Origin: Sphingomicrobium sp.
GTDB lineage: Bacteria; Pseudomonadota; Alphaproteobacteria; Sphingomonadales; Sphingomonadaceae
DNA length: 33,362 bases
Assembly: GCA_025450755.1 (NCBI GenBank)
Contig: JANWLR010000046.1
Location: 1-33,362 of the forward strand
Direction: 5' to 3'
The translations under genes and the position numbers were made by a program. The notes under the pieces are model-generated. The model was not told the DNA's origin and did no database searches. It worked only from the letters and a program-made list of their open reading frames with translations. This document shows positions 25,314 through 33,362 of this stretch, piece by piece; position 1 is the stretch's first letter; each line of letters begins with the position of its first letter.

Positions 25314-27100
25314 ACGCCGCAAGCGCAGTCGCCGTCGACTTCCTCCGCGATGGCGCGATCATGCTTGGAGTCGCGCTGGTCTTCGTCACTTTGTTCCGCC
25401 GCCTCGGCCTCGGAGCGACCCTTGGTTACATCGTCGCCGGAGCGCTCATCGGTCCCTCGCTCCTGAATCTATTCCGCGAACCGCAAGCGATTGAGAGCGT
25501 CGCCGAAATCGGTATTGCGCTGCTGCTGTTCATCGTCGGTCTTGAGCTTCAGCCGCGGCAGCTCTGGCGCTTGCGGAGGGACATTTTCGGCCTGGGATTG
25601 GCGCAGGTTACCGTGTGCGGCGTTGCCCTCAGCCTCCTGCTTTATCTGACGCTGGGCTTGTCGCCGGAAGCTTCGTTGGCAATCGGTCTTCCGCTCGGCC
25701 TGTCTTCGACGGCGCAGGTCTTGCCGATGCTCCGCGCGGACAATGAGCTCAATACGCCCCAGGGCGAACGCGCCTTCTCGATCCTCCTGTTCCAGGATCT
25801 GTCGATCGTCCCCCTGATCACGATCATCGCCGCAATGTCGCGGGTCCCCCCGGACCCGAATGTGCCGACCGGCTGGACATTAGCGCTCTACACCCTTGTC
25901 GCGATCGCCGGGCTTGTCGCCTTCGGCCGGTTCGTCCTCAACCCCTTGTTCCGTCTCATCGGCCGCTTCGGCGAGCGCGAGCTGTTCGTGGTCGCGGGCC
26001 TCTTCACCGTTATCGGCGCCGCCGCTCTCATGCACCGCTTCGGCCTGTCCACCGCCCTTGGCGCATTCGTCGCAGGCGTGGTCCTTGCCGAATCGCCGTA
26101 CCGGCACGAGATCGAAACTGACGTCGAGCCATTCCGATCGATCCTGCTCGGCCTGTTCTTCCTCTCGGTCGGAATGCTGCTCGACCTTCGGCTTATTGCC
26201 GTTCGGCCGCTTTTGGTCGTCGGTCTCGCCGGTGGAGTGATCGTCACCAAGACGATCCTCATCACCTTGTTGAGCCGTCTCTTCAAATGCGGTTGGACGC
26301 GCAGCTTCCGTCTGGGGCTTCTGCTCAGTCAGTCGGGCGAATTCGGTTTCGTCCTTTTCGCGCAGGCCGCCGCAGCAATGTTGATCGTGCCGGACACCGC
26401 ATCGCTATTCAGCGCCGTCGTCACGCTGTCGATGACTGCAACCCCGTTCCTCATGCGTCTGACCGACTGGCTCGAACGACGCGAAGTCCGAAGGGATGAC
26501 CTCGACGGCCCCGAGCTTTCGCCGGCGACCAGCGCAATCGTCGTTGGCTATGGCCGCTTTGGCCAGACGGTCGCACAGATGATGATGGCCAAGGGCATTG
26601 GCGTGACCATTATCGACAAGAAGCCGGCGCAGATCGAGCTCTCGGAGGAGTTCGGGACGAAGGTTTATTACGGCGACGGGGTCCGTGTGGACCTGCTCCG
26701 AGTGGCCGGTGCCGATGCGGCGCGGGTCATCGCCTTTTGCAACGACAATGAGGCGAAGGAGCTGAGCCGCTCGGCTGTCCAGGCCGTGCTCGAAGCCTTT
26801 CCGCAGGCCGCGGTGATGGTCCGCGCCTACGACCGGTTGCACCTCATAGAGCTCGATGGCCTCGATCTTGTCTTCGCAGAGCGCGAACTGTTCGAGAGCG
26901 CGGTCGCGATGGGCAGGGCGGCGCTCAAGGCGAACGCAATTCCAAGGGACGAGATCGAGCGCGTCGAGCGCGAATACCGCTCGCGCGATTGCGAGCGGCT
27001 CGAGCGCCAGGCCGCGACCGGTGACATCAAGGCAGGCTGGGATCGTGCGTTCACGCCCGAGCGGCCTCTGCCCGGAGAGGAAATCCCGACGCCCTCCTAA
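25310..27100 (+). CDS. Kef-type K+/H+ antiporter with RCK/TrkA-N domain
   Basis: A CPA2 monovalent-cation/proton antiporter of 596 residues. About 12 membrane segments occupy 15-385, with LLLFIVGLEL, LSSTAQVLPM and FQDLSIVPL (D163), all Kef hallmarks. A cytosolic TrkA-N/RCK domain follows (407-525) with the Rossmann loop GYGRFG (413-418). KefB/KefC in E. coli are gated by glutathione adducts and protect from electrophiles. Whether this one is glutathione-gated is not visible, and no KefF/KefG partner lies next to it. Its start overlaps the scaffold gene (ATGA) and its TAA overlaps the aroK stop from the other strand. Confidence 0.93.
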   Translation: MNAASAVAVDFLRDGAIMLGVALVFVTLFRRLGLGATLGYIVAGALIGPSLLNLFREPQAIESVAEIGIALLLFIVGLELQPRQLWRLRRDIFGLGLAQVTVCGVALSLLLYLTLGLSPEASLAIGLPLGLSSTAQVLPMLRADNELNTPQGERAFSILLFQDLSIVPLITIIAAMSRVPPDPNVPTGWTLALYTLVAIAGLVAFGRFVLNPLFRLIGRFGERELFVVAGLFTVIGAAALMHRFGLSTALGAFVAGVVLAESPYRHEIETDVEPFRSILLGLFFLSVGMLLDLRLIAVRPLLVVGLAGGVIVTKTILITLLSRLFKCGWTRSFRLGLLLSQSGEFGFVLFAQAAAAMLIVPDTASLFSAVVTLSMTATPFLMRLTDWLERREVRRDDLDGPELSPATSAIVVGYGRFGQTVAQMMMAKGIGVTIIDKKPAQIELSEEFGTKVYYGDGVRVDLLRVAGADAARVIAFCNDNEAKELSRSAVQAVLEAFPQAAVMVRAYDRLHLIELDGLDLVFAERELFESAVAMGRAALKANAIPRDEIERVEREYRSRDCERLERQAATGDIKAGWDRAFTPERPLPGEEIPTPS

Positions 27101-27648
27101 CCCTCGCCGCGCTCCGCCAGATGCTTCTCCAGCGCCTCGACGATGGCATCGACCACGTCCTTGTGCGCGCCGACGCCGCTTTTCACATGGATATGCGCTT
27201 CCTCGTAGGACGGCCGGCGCTCGGCAGCGAGCCGCTCCAGGACGAGTTTGGCGTCTCCGTTGCGAAGCTGCGCCCTCGTGTCGCGGCGCGATGTGCGCTC
27301 GGCGAGAATTTCGACGGGCGCGTCGAGCCACACAGTGATCGACCGTTGATTCAGCAACTGGCGCGTTCCCGGATCTATATAGGCGCCGCCGCCTGTGGCG
27401 ATCACCCGCACATCACCCTCAACGAGGCGGGCGACGAGCCGCCGCTCGCCATCGCGGAAGTCCACCTCCCCATAACGCTCGAACACCTCGGCCGCCGGGT
27501 AGCCGGCAGCGCCCTCGATTTCCTCGTCGGTGTCGACGAACGACAGGCCGAGACGCCGGGCCAGCCGCCGCCCGACGGTCGATTTTCCTACGCCCATCAA
27601 CCCGACCAGCACCACCGGGCGGTCGAGACGATTACCCAATTGCGTCAC
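27097..27648 (-). CDS. aroK: Shikimate kinase
   Basis: Phosphorylates shikimate with ATP in aromatic amino-acid synthesis. Walker A is GLMGVGKST (16-24), the shikimate-binding DTDEEIE follows at 39-45, then FRDGERR (64-70) and ATGGGAY (84-90). A lid-region arginine motif ERTSRRDTRAQLR is present. At 183 residues it is a normal monofunctional enzyme. aroB, its common partner downstream, is absent; the next DNA in that direction is the convergent antiporter gene, with which it shares the stop region (CTAA at 27097-27100). Confidence 0.95.
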   Translation of the reverse strand: MTQLGNRLDRPVVLVGLMGVGKSTVGRRLARRLGLSFVDTDEEIEGAAGYPAAEVFERYGEVDFRDGERRLVARLVEGDVRVIATGGGAYIDPGTRQLLNQRSITVWLDAPVEILAERTSRRDTRAQLRNGDAKLVLERLAAERRPSYEEAHIHVKSGVGAHKDVVDAIVEALEKHLAERGEG

Positions 27649-27695
27649 GAGAAGGGACTATACAGCGGCTTCACTGCTCGGCAAAAGCCGCATCC

Positions 27696-27842
27696 ATGTC
27701 CCGATTGCTAGTGCTCATCGTCCTCGTCGTCATCATCCTTGGCGCGTTGGTCTTTCTTTCAACTGTGCCCAAGCAGCAGCCGACCCACACGATCGAAGTC
27801 GCCGTTCCCCAAAGCTCGGCAGCTGGAGGCAATGCGCATTAA
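27696..27842 (+). CDS. 48-residue single-pass membrane peptide
   Basis: A short frame beginning ATG, product opening MSRLLVLIVLVVIILGALVF, i.e. one N-terminal membrane helix (about 4-22), followed by a polar tail PKQQPTHTIEVAVP and a Gly/Ala/Asn end. The helix-plus-short-tail design and the 11-bp overlap with the next gene (ATGCGCATTAA) support it as a real gene coupled to the exported 583-residue protein. No good ribosome site is seen. I do not know a function; the tail would face the periplasm if the helix acts as an uncleaved anchor. Confidence 0.65.
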   Translation: MSRLLVLIVLVVIILGALVFLSTVPKQQPTHTIEVAVPQSSAAGGNAH

Positions 27843-29583
27843 GCCCCTATTGATTGCGTCAGCTGCGGTAGTCCTGGCGCTGCCGGCAATTGCGCAACAG
27901 GCGGCTTCGCCGCAAGCCACTCCGGCAACGACTCGGCCACCCGATCAGGCGGCGACGGCTGACAATTCGACGCAGACGGAAAGCGCTGCTGAAGGCGGCG
28001 CCGACGAGACAGCGGTCGAAGAAGTCTCGAACGCCAATCTTGTTCAGCCGAGTCCCGCAGTCGAATATCCCGGCTGGGCTCGCCGCGATCCGTGGAAAGT
28101 CGGTGCGATCCGACCGAGCGACGCCGGGCTCGGCGACGATGCGTGGGGCACGACAAGCGGTACCTACCTGACGACGTTGATGCGGCGGATGCATACGCCG
28201 CTCGCCTCGCGCTGGCTGCATATTGCCCTTCGTGACGCGCTTCTGGCGAGGCTGCACGCACCTTCCGACGTCCATCCCGTCGACTGGACCGCCGAGCGCG
28301 CCTGGCTGCTGCTTCGCATGGGCGAGGCCGATGCCGCGCGAATGCTCGTCGCCGGCGTCGATACGGACCGCTTTACACCAAAGATGGTGCAGGTCGCGGT
28401 CCAGAGCGCTCTTGCCAACGCCGACGCGCCGGCGCTTTGCCCGCTCGAGGATGGCATCAAGCAATATGATTCCAACGTCCTTGCACTGGTGCGTGCGATG
28501 TGTGCCTCGCTTGCAGGCGAACCCGACAACGCATCCGCGATGATCGACCAGGCGCGGCGCTACGGACGCATCGGCGGGGTCGATCTTTCGCTCGCGGAGA
28601 AGGTTGTCGGGGCCGGCGGAAATGGCGGACGCTCGGCAACGATCGAATGGGATCCCGTCGATTCGCTCACTGCCTGGCGGTTCGGACTCGCCACCGGTAC
28701 CGGAATGGTGATCCCCGACAGGCTCATCAATGCGTCCTCGCTGCAGCTTCGCGCCTTCGAGGCGCGAGCGCCTTTGCTGACACCGCAACAACGGCTCCCG
28801 TCCGCGCAGATCGCGGCCGGCCTTGGAGTCTTCTCGTCGCAGACGATGGTCGACCTGTATTCGGCGATCTACGACACAACGGACCCGGGTGATCTTCCCG
28901 ACAGCGATGCGTGGCAGCTGCGGCAGGCATTCGTCGGAAAGGACCAGGACACCAGGCTTGCGGCAATCCGTAAGCTCCTGGGAATCGGAAGGGACAATCT
29001 CAGCAAGGAAGCTGCAAGGGCGCTCGTGGCGCGCGCCGCGACCCTCGTAGAACCCGACTCCAAGCTCGCCAAGGACGCGCCCGACCTCATCTCGGCAATG
29101 CTGGCCGGCGGCTACGACCAGGCGGCGGCGCGCTGGATTGCGGCCGTCACTCGGATGGACGAGGCCGACAACGATCGCTGTTGGGCGATGCTTGCGCTCT
29201 CGGCGCCGAATTTCGCCGACATCGGAACCAGCCGGATCACGAGTTTTATCGGCCGCGATAACAGTCGCGACCATGTTCGAAGCGCGCTTCTTGTTGCCGG
29301 TCTCGCGGGTCTTGGCAGGATCAGCGCCGACGCCGCCAATTCGCTCAATCGAAAATATAACCTCGGACTTGGCCATGTGACCAGTTGGACCAGGGCCGTC
29401 GATGCGGCGGCCCGCCGCGGCGACACCGGCACCATCCTGGTCCTCGCCGGCACGGGTTTCCAGACACCCTATCTTGACCAGGTGCCCCCTTCACACCTGT
29501 ACCATGTGATCGCCGCGCTCGACCGGGAGAACCTGAATTTCACGGCGCGGATGATCGCAGCCGAGGCCCTGTCACGGACGTGA
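27832..29583 (+). CDS. Exported protein of unknown function, 583 residues
   Basis: It begins with a signal peptide MRIKPLLIASAAVVLALPAIAQ. A low-complexity Ala/Thr/Gln stretch follows (to about residue 70), then WARRDPWKVGAIRPSD and a long Ala/Leu/Arg-rich, probably all-helical body with repeats of about 35-60 residues (for example ERAWLLLRMGEADAARMLV and LAGGYDQAAARWIAAV), suggesting a solenoid. I recognise no enzyme motif. The ATG at 27832 has GGAGG only 2 nt before it, so re-initiation after the small upstream frame is plausible. It ends 22 bp before xerD. A long opposite-strand frame inside it is very Arg-rich and looks like a shadow. Confidence 0.8.
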   Translation: MRIKPLLIASAAVVLALPAIAQQAASPQATPATTRPPDQAATADNSTQTESAAEGGADETAVEEVSNANLVQPSPAVEYPGWARRDPWKVGAIRPSDAGLGDDAWGTTSGTYLTTLMRRMHTPLASRWLHIALRDALLARLHAPSDVHPVDWTAERAWLLLRMGEADAARMLVAGVDTDRFTPKMVQVAVQSALANADAPALCPLEDGIKQYDSNVLALVRAMCASLAGEPDNASAMIDQARRYGRIGGVDLSLAEKVVGAGGNGGRSATIEWDPVDSLTAWRFGLATGTGMVIPDRLINASSLQLRAFEARAPLLTPQQRLPSAQIAAGLGVFSSQTMVDLYSAIYDTTDPGDLPDSDAWQLRQAFVGKDQDTRLAAIRKLLGIGRDNLSKEAARALVARAATLVEPDSKLAKDAPDLISAMLAGGYDQAAARWIAAVTRMDEADNDRCWAMLALSAPNFADIGTSRITSFIGRDNSRDHVRSALLVAGLAGLGRISADAANSLNRKYNLGLGHVTSWTRAVDAAARRGDTGTILVLAGTGFQTPYLDQVPPSHLYHVIAALDRENLNFTARMIAAEALSRT

Positions 29584-29605
29584 CTCGGGAAAAGACTTCA
29601 CGGAG

Positions 29606-30490
29606 GTGAGCCCCGACGATCGAGCTCTGGTCGATCGCTTCCTCGACATGATGGCCGCCGAAGCGGGCGCGTCGCGGCATACGCTTGCAGCCTATCGAAA
29701 CGACCTCGAGCGCTCGGCGGAGGGCATGGGATGCCTCGGCCAGGCCTCGTCGGACGACCTGTCACGCCTCGGCGCCGAATGGGCCGAGCTTGCACCCGCA
29801 ACGGTCGCCCGTCGCTCCGCCGCGCTTCGCCGCTTCTTCGGCTTTCTGGTCGAGGACGGGCTGAGAAAGGACGATCCGTCCGATGCGCTTCCGAGGCCGC
29901 GCTTCGAGCGTCCTCTTCCGAGGATTCTCGAGCCCAATGAAGTCGAGCGAATGTTCGAGGCGGCGGAGGACCGCGCCGCAAGCGGCGAGCTGGCTGCGAT
30001 GCGCAATCTCGCATTGATCGAATTGCTCTACGGGTCGGGTCTTCGGGCAAGCGAACTGGTCAGCCTGCCGCGCGGAGCCGTCCGTCCCGGCCAACCATTC
30101 CTCATGGTTCGGGGTAAGGGTTCAAAAGAAAGGCTGGTACCGATCTCCTCGCGCGCTCAAGCGGCGGTCGCCAAATGGCTGGAAGTCGCGCCCGGGGGCA
30201 GGCCTTGGCTGTTCCCGAGCGGCAAGAACCATCTCAGCCGAGTGCGGCTGTTTCAAATTGTCCGCGCAATGGCCGCCGACGCAGGAATCGCTCCCGAACG
30301 CGTCAGCCCCCACGTGCTCCGCCACGCATTTGCAACGCATCTGCTGTCGGGCGGTGCCGACCTTCGCGTGCTGCAGTCGTTGCTTGGCCATGCCGATATC
30401 GCGACCACCCAAATCTACACGCATGTCGATAGCGCGCGCCTCGTCGAGTTGGTCAACACTCGGCACCCGCTGGCGACCCGGACGCGTTGA
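29606..30490 (+). CDS. xerD: Tyrosine recombinase XerD
   Basis: A site-specific recombinase that with XerC resolves chromosome dimers at dif. The N-terminal SAM-like core binding domain (about 1-90) opens RFLDMMAAEAGASRHTLAAYRNDL, and the catalytic domain carries the full set R147 (GSGLRASEL), K171 (GKGSKER), H236 and R239 (HVLRH), H262 (LGHADI) and Y271 (TTQIYTHV). At 294 residues it is the housekeeping length rather than that of a phage integrase. The start is GTG at 29606; a GGAGG overlaps it, so initiation may use the GGGAAAAGA further up. It is followed 35 bp later by accA. Confidence 0.93.
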   Translation: MSPDDRALVDRFLDMMAAEAGASRHTLAAYRNDLERSAEGMGCLGQASSDDLSRLGAEWAELAPATVARRSAALRRFFGFLVEDGLRKDDPSDALPRPRFERPLPRILEPNEVERMFEAAEDRAASGELAAMRNLALIELLYGSGLRASELVSLPRGAVRPGQPFLMVRGKGSKERLVPISSRAQAAVAKWLEVAPGGRPWLFPSGKNHLSRVRLFQIVRAMAADAGIAPERVSPHVLRHAFATHLLSGGADLRVLQSLLGHADIATTQIYTHVDSARLVELVNTRHPLATRTR

Positions 30491-30525
30491 CCTCGACCGC
30501 AGCTTCCGCCTAGGCCCCGCTCCGA

Positions 30526-31467
30526 ATGCAAACCTATCTCGATTTCGAAAAGCCGATTGCGGAGCTCGAAACGCGTGTTCGCGAGTTGCGTCAGACGGCG
30601 AACAGCTCCGATATCGATATCGATGCCGAAGTCGGCAGGTTGGAAGCCAAGGCCGACAAGCTGCTCAAGGACACTTATGCCAAGCTGACGCCATGGCAGA
30701 AGGCGCAGGTCGCCAGGCACCCCGATCGTCCGCATTTCAAGGATTATGTCGCGGGCATCGCCGACGATTTTCTTGCACTCGCGGGCGATCGCTCCTTTGC
30801 CGATGATCCGGCCATCGTCGGCGGCCTTGCGCGGATCGACGGTCGCCGAGTGATGCTCATCGGCCACGAAAAGGGCGAAGACACTGCCTCGCGGCTGAAG
30901 CACAATTTCGGCATGGCCAAGCCCGAAGGATATCGAAAGGCGGTCCGGCTGATGCGGCTTGCCGACCAGTTCGGCATTCCGGTCGTAACCCTCGTCGATA
31001 CGCCGGGTGCCTTTCCCGGAGTGCAGGCCGAAGAGCGTGGCCAGGCCGAGGCGATCGCCCGGTCCACCGAGGAATGCCTATCGCTCAGGGTTCCGATGAT
31101 TGCGGTCGTCGTAGGCGAAGGCGGCTCGGGGGGCGCCGTGGCGATCGCGACTGCCAACCGCGTGCTGATGTTCGAGAATGCGGTCTATTCGGTGATCTCG
31201 CCCGAAGGCTGTGCTTCGATCCTGTGGCGCACGGCCGACAAGGCAGCAGATGCCGCGGAGGCGATGAAGATCACTGCGGCCGACCTTCAGGCGCTTGGCG
31301 TCATCGACCGCATTGTCACTGAACCTTTGGGCGGAGCGCATCGCGACCCCGACTCTGCAATTGGCGCCTTGAAGGGGGCCCTTGTCGAAGAGCTCGACGG
31401 ATGCGGCAAGCTCGGCCCTGACGAGCTCCGTGCGCAGCGCCGAGCCAAGTTCCTCGCGATCGGCTGA
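30526..31467 (+). CDS. accA: Acetyl-CoA carboxylase carboxyltransferase, alpha subunit
   Basis: Half of the carboxyltransferase that makes malonyl-CoA, the first committed step of fatty-acid synthesis. It opens [18 protein letters not shown], then has the AccA text [58 protein letters not shown] and the oxyanion-type [12 protein letters not shown]. At 313 residues it is full length. It is 35 bp after xerD, and no clear ribosome site was seen. Cytoplasmic; partner AccD is not in the window. Confidence 0.96.
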   Translation: MQTYLDFEKPIAELETRVRELRQTANSSDIDIDAEVGRLEAKADKLLKDTYAKLTPWQKAQVARHPDRPHFKDYVAGIADDFLALAGDRSFADDPAIVGGLARIDGRRVMLIGHEKGEDTASRLKHNFGMAKPEGYRKAVRLMRLADQFGIPVVTLVDTPGAFPGVQAEERGQAEAIARSTEECLSLRVPMIAVVVGEGGSGGAVAIATANRVLMFENAVYSVISPEGCASILWRTADKAADAAEAMKITAADLQALGVIDRIVTEPLGGAHRDPDSAIGALKGALVEELDGCGKLGPDELRAQRRAKFLAIG

Positions 31468-31564
31468 TTGCGCAAAGAAATAGCAAGGAAGCCGGTCCAG
31501 TCATTTCCCGTTCAAACTGGCGGCGCTTAGTTCGGCGCCGGAACGGCAAAAGTGGGCTCACTTG

Positions 31565-33007
31565 ATGCGTAGGACCATTTTGTTGCTGGCTGCCGCGGCG
31601 CTGGCGTTCACGCCTGCCGCTGCGCAAAGGCTTCATTATCTCGATCCGCAGGATGTCGCCGAAGCTCAGCGCGACAATGCGGCGATGGTGCAAGAGCTCG
31701 GCGGTGCCGAGGGCGGTCCTCGCGCGACTTATGTGGATTTCGTCGGCCATCGCGTCGCCGCTTACTCGGGCATCGCCAGTCCGGCGAAGGAGTTGCATTT
31801 CGTCACTCTCAACTCGGCCGTCGAGAACGCCTTTTCGGTACCCGGCGGCTATGTCTACGTCACGCGACAGCTGATGGCATTGATGGATGACGAATCCGAG
31901 CTCGCGTTCGCGCTAGGCCATGAGGTGGGTCATGTCGCGGCCAATCACGCGCATATCCGCGAACAATATGCCGAGCAGAACACCGCCGGCGTGTTCGGGC
32001 AGATTCTCGGTGCGATATTCGGGCCCGGAGCCGCCGACATGATCCAGGCGCGCTCGGCGCTCGATATCCTGAGTTTCTCGCGGGAGCAGGAATATGAAGC
32101 CGACACGCTCGGCCTCAGATATATGATCCAGGCCGGCTACGATCCTGCCGGCGCGGCCGAGGTCCTTGCTGCCTTGAGCCGCCAAAGCGCGTTGCAGTCG
32201 CGGGTCGAGGGGCGAACCAATCGGCGAATCCCGGAATGGGCGAGCACCCATCCGTTGAGCGAGAATCGCATGGAGCGTGCCTTGTCCGAAGCGCAGGCGA
32301 CCGGACGCCTCGGAAAGGGCATTCGGAACCGCGATACGTTCCTCAACGAGATCGAAGGCCTCTATGTCGACGACGATCCGGCACAGGGCGTCATCGAAGG
32401 CGCCAACTTCACGCATCCGGACCTTAAGATTCAATTCACCGTGCCGCAGGGATATCTGATGTCCAACGGAGCCGACGCGGTGACGATCTCGGGCTCGGCG
32501 GGCAAGGCGCAATTCCGGCAGGGGCCGCCCAATCTCGATCAGGCAATATCATTTGCGTATCGGCTGCTGACTCGTGACCAGTTCCAGATTCGATATCCCG
32601 CCCCGCAGCGGCTGACGATCAATGGGATGGCGGCAGCGATCACGACTGCTCGGGTAAATACCGATTCCGGGCTGATCGATGCGAGCGTCGCCGCATATCA
32701 ATGGGATCCGCGACGGGTCTATTATTTCGTCATGCTTGCGCCGGGCGGCTACGGCGTGTCGCCGTTCCAGTCGATGATCAGGTCCCTTCGGCGGATCACG
32801 CCCGCCGAGGCTGCGGCGATCCGCCCGCGAGTCATCCATGTCGAGACGGTTCGCCCGGGCGATACGGTGCAGTCGCTGGCAAGCCGGATGGCTTACCGCG
32901 ATTTCAAGCTGGAGCGGTTCCTGTCCTTGAATGGCCTGACGGCGAACGCGGCACTGGCGTCAGGCCAAAAGGTCAAGTTGATCGTATACGGGATGCGACG
33001 GGGCTGA
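31565..33007 (+). CDS. Periplasmic M48 metalloprotease with C-terminal LysM-like domain
   Basis: A zinc protease of the BepA/YfgC type. The signal peptide is MRRTILLLAAAALAFTPAAAQ. The catalytic helix ALGHEVGHVAANH supplies H119, E120 and H123, and the EYEADTLG motif (176 on) supplies the third ligand. STHPLSENRM completes the family pattern. The C-terminal part replaces the TPR repeats of BepA with an unassigned domain and, at about 425-478, a LysM-like unit (VRPGDTVQSLASRM, FLSLNGL, SGQKVKLIV) that could bind peptidoglycan. Such enzymes act in outer-membrane protein quality control. A TTG at 31562 is an alternative start that adds one residue. It converges with the Flp pilin gene. Confidence 0.92.
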   Translation: MRRTILLLAAAALAFTPAAAQRLHYLDPQDVAEAQRDNAAMVQELGGAEGGPRATYVDFVGHRVAAYSGIASPAKELHFVTLNSAVENAFSVPGGYVYVTRQLMALMDDESELAFALGHEVGHVAANHAHIREQYAEQNTAGVFGQILGAIFGPGAADMIQARSALDILSFSREQEYEADTLGLRYMIQAGYDPAGAAEVLAALSRQSALQSRVEGRTNRRIPEWASTHPLSENRMERALSEAQATGRLGKGIRNRDTFLNEIEGLYVDDDPAQGVIEGANFTHPDLKIQFTVPQGYLMSNGADAVTISGSAGKAQFRQGPPNLDQAISFAYRLLTRDQFQIRYPAPQRLTINGMAAAITTARVNTDSGLIDASVAAYQWDPRRVYYFVMLAPGGYGVSPFQSMIRSLRRITPAEAAAIRPRVIHVETVRPGDTVQSLASRMAYRDFKLERFLSLNGLTANAALASGQKVKLIVYGMRRG

Positions 33008-33021
33008 ACGCCAGACTCGGA

Positions 33022-33207
33022 TCAGGGCATGTAGGTGTTTGCCGAGTTTCCGAGCTTGCCCCACATTCCACCGACGCCGCCGCCAAGCGACTCGAGGCCG
33101 CCCATCATCGCAATGACGATGAGGGCCGCAATCAACCCATATTCGATCGCAGTTGCTCCGCGCTTATCCGCGCCGAGGTTGCGGAATATTCTTCGGATAG
33201 CGATCAC
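33022..33207 (-). CDS. Flp/Fap-type pilin precursor
   Basis: A 61-residue class III prepilin. Positively charged leader IRRIFRNLGADKRG, the processing site G-ATAIEYG with the conserved Glu and Tyr, then a single hydrophobic helix GLIAALIVIAMMGGL and a Gly-rich tail. These are subunits of Tad pili, used for tight adhesion. I chose GTG at 33207 because a perfect AGGAGG lies 5 nt before it; an ATG at 33264 would add 19 residues with no leader character. No other tad gene (prepilin peptidase, cpaB, secretin) is inside the window, but they could follow outside it. Confidence 0.9.
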   Translation of the reverse strand: MIAIRRIFRNLGADKRGATAIEYGLIAALIVIAMMGGLESLGGGVGGMWGKLGNSANTYMP

Positions 33208-33212
33208 GCCAC

Positions 33213-33218
33213 CCTCCT
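33213..33218 (-). promoter_or_regulatory. Ribosome binding site deciding the pilin start
   Basis: The minus strand reads AGGAGG, 5 nt ahead of the GTG at 33207. This is the strongest ribosome site seen in the window and fixes the unusual GTG start of the pilin gene. Confidence 0.8.
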
Positions 33219-33254
33219 CTGGTCCACGTCCACGCTGCGGGTTTATGACAGGTT

Positions 33255-33287
33255 GGGTTAACAACTCTTGCCAGCTGCAGGGTTAAC
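33255..33287 (-). promoter_or_regulatory. Tandem GTTAACCC sites upstream of the pilin gene
   Basis: On the minus strand GTTAACCC occurs twice, with a 25-bp repeat period (33255-33262 and 33280-33287), 48-80 bp before the pilin start. TTAACC is the half-site of the alphaproteobacterial cell-cycle regulator CtrA, which controls pilin genes in Caulobacter. The full TTAA-N7-TTAA form is absent, so this is a candidate only. Confidence 0.35.
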
Positions 33288-33362
33288 GCCGCTTCAGCGC
33301 TTGTCTCCTGTCCATGTGGCGAAATGCAGAATTTCGAACTTTTCGTGGGTTCGCGAGCCATC

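Noticed and set aside
27859-29376. 505-codon frame antisense to the exported 583-residue protein
   Set aside because: Very rich in Arg, Pro and Gly with no domain text, and opposite a frame with a clear signal peptide; typical of high-GC shadow frames.
29606-30490. Reading the tyrosine recombinase as a phage or island integrase
   Set aside because: Length, N-terminal domain and neighbours (accA) match housekeeping XerD; no attachment repeats or phage genes adjoin it.
31500-31560. Terminator between accA and the M48 protease
   Set aside because: CGGCGC/GCGCCG stem of 6 bp without a run of T; too weak to call.
33164-33361. 65-codon minus-strand frame at the right edge
   Set aside because: Overlaps the pilin start region and ribosome site, lacks protein-like composition, and runs in a different frame from the pilin.

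Overview
The window is GC-rich DNA, densely packed with genes, from an alphaproteobacterium. The protein styles (DUF4402 surface protein, radA/cvpA/cysS/aroK/xerD/accA housekeeping set, outer-membrane lipoprotein efflux genes, Flp pilin) suggest a member of the Sphingomonadales. That placement is inferred from protein character, not from a marker-gene search. No rRNA, CRISPR array, transposase or phage gene was seen.

Layout. (1) 1-6823, minus strand: one tightly coupled unit of response regulator, sensor kinase, TolC-like outer-membrane lipoprotein, periplasmic adaptor and RND pump. The pump runs off the left edge. It reads as a self-regulated tripartite efflux system. (2) 6824-7519: a poorly coding stretch of about 580 bp, an AT-only palindrome touching the 3' end of a tRNA-Gln(CTG) gene, and that gene's strong promoter. 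(3) 7685-10668, plus strand: a small protein, two secreted proteins of cell-surface type, a clear terminator and an L,D-transpeptidase. (4) 10672-16881, minus strand: a PAS-GGDEF-EAL-PilZ cyclic-di-GMP protein, then (in transcription order) a Na+/H+ antiporter, an MFS exporter and cysteine synthase, the last three closely spaced. (5) 16985-18352: radA. (6) 18639-20696, minus strand: a GT2 glycosyltransferase and an orphan ATP-grasp protein; divergent from them, 20795-23007, a methyltransferase and a DHA2-type MFS pump. (7) 23052-27100, plus strand: cvpA, cysS, an IscU-like protein and a Kef-type antiporter, with 4-bp overlaps at two junctions. (8) 27097-27648: aroK on the minus strand. (9) 27696-33007, plus strand: a 48-residue membrane peptide, a 583-residue exported protein of unknown function, xerD, accA and an M48 metalloprotease. 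(10) 33022-33207, minus strand: a Flp-type pilin with tandem GTTAACCC sites upstream.

Most of the window is ordinary chromosome. The parts that deserve attention are the regulated efflux operon ending close to a tRNA gene, the orphan ATP-grasp protein, the IscU-like scaffold lacking its third cysteine, the single-chain four-domain cyclic-di-GMP protein, and the unknown small peptide/583-residue pair in front of xerD.
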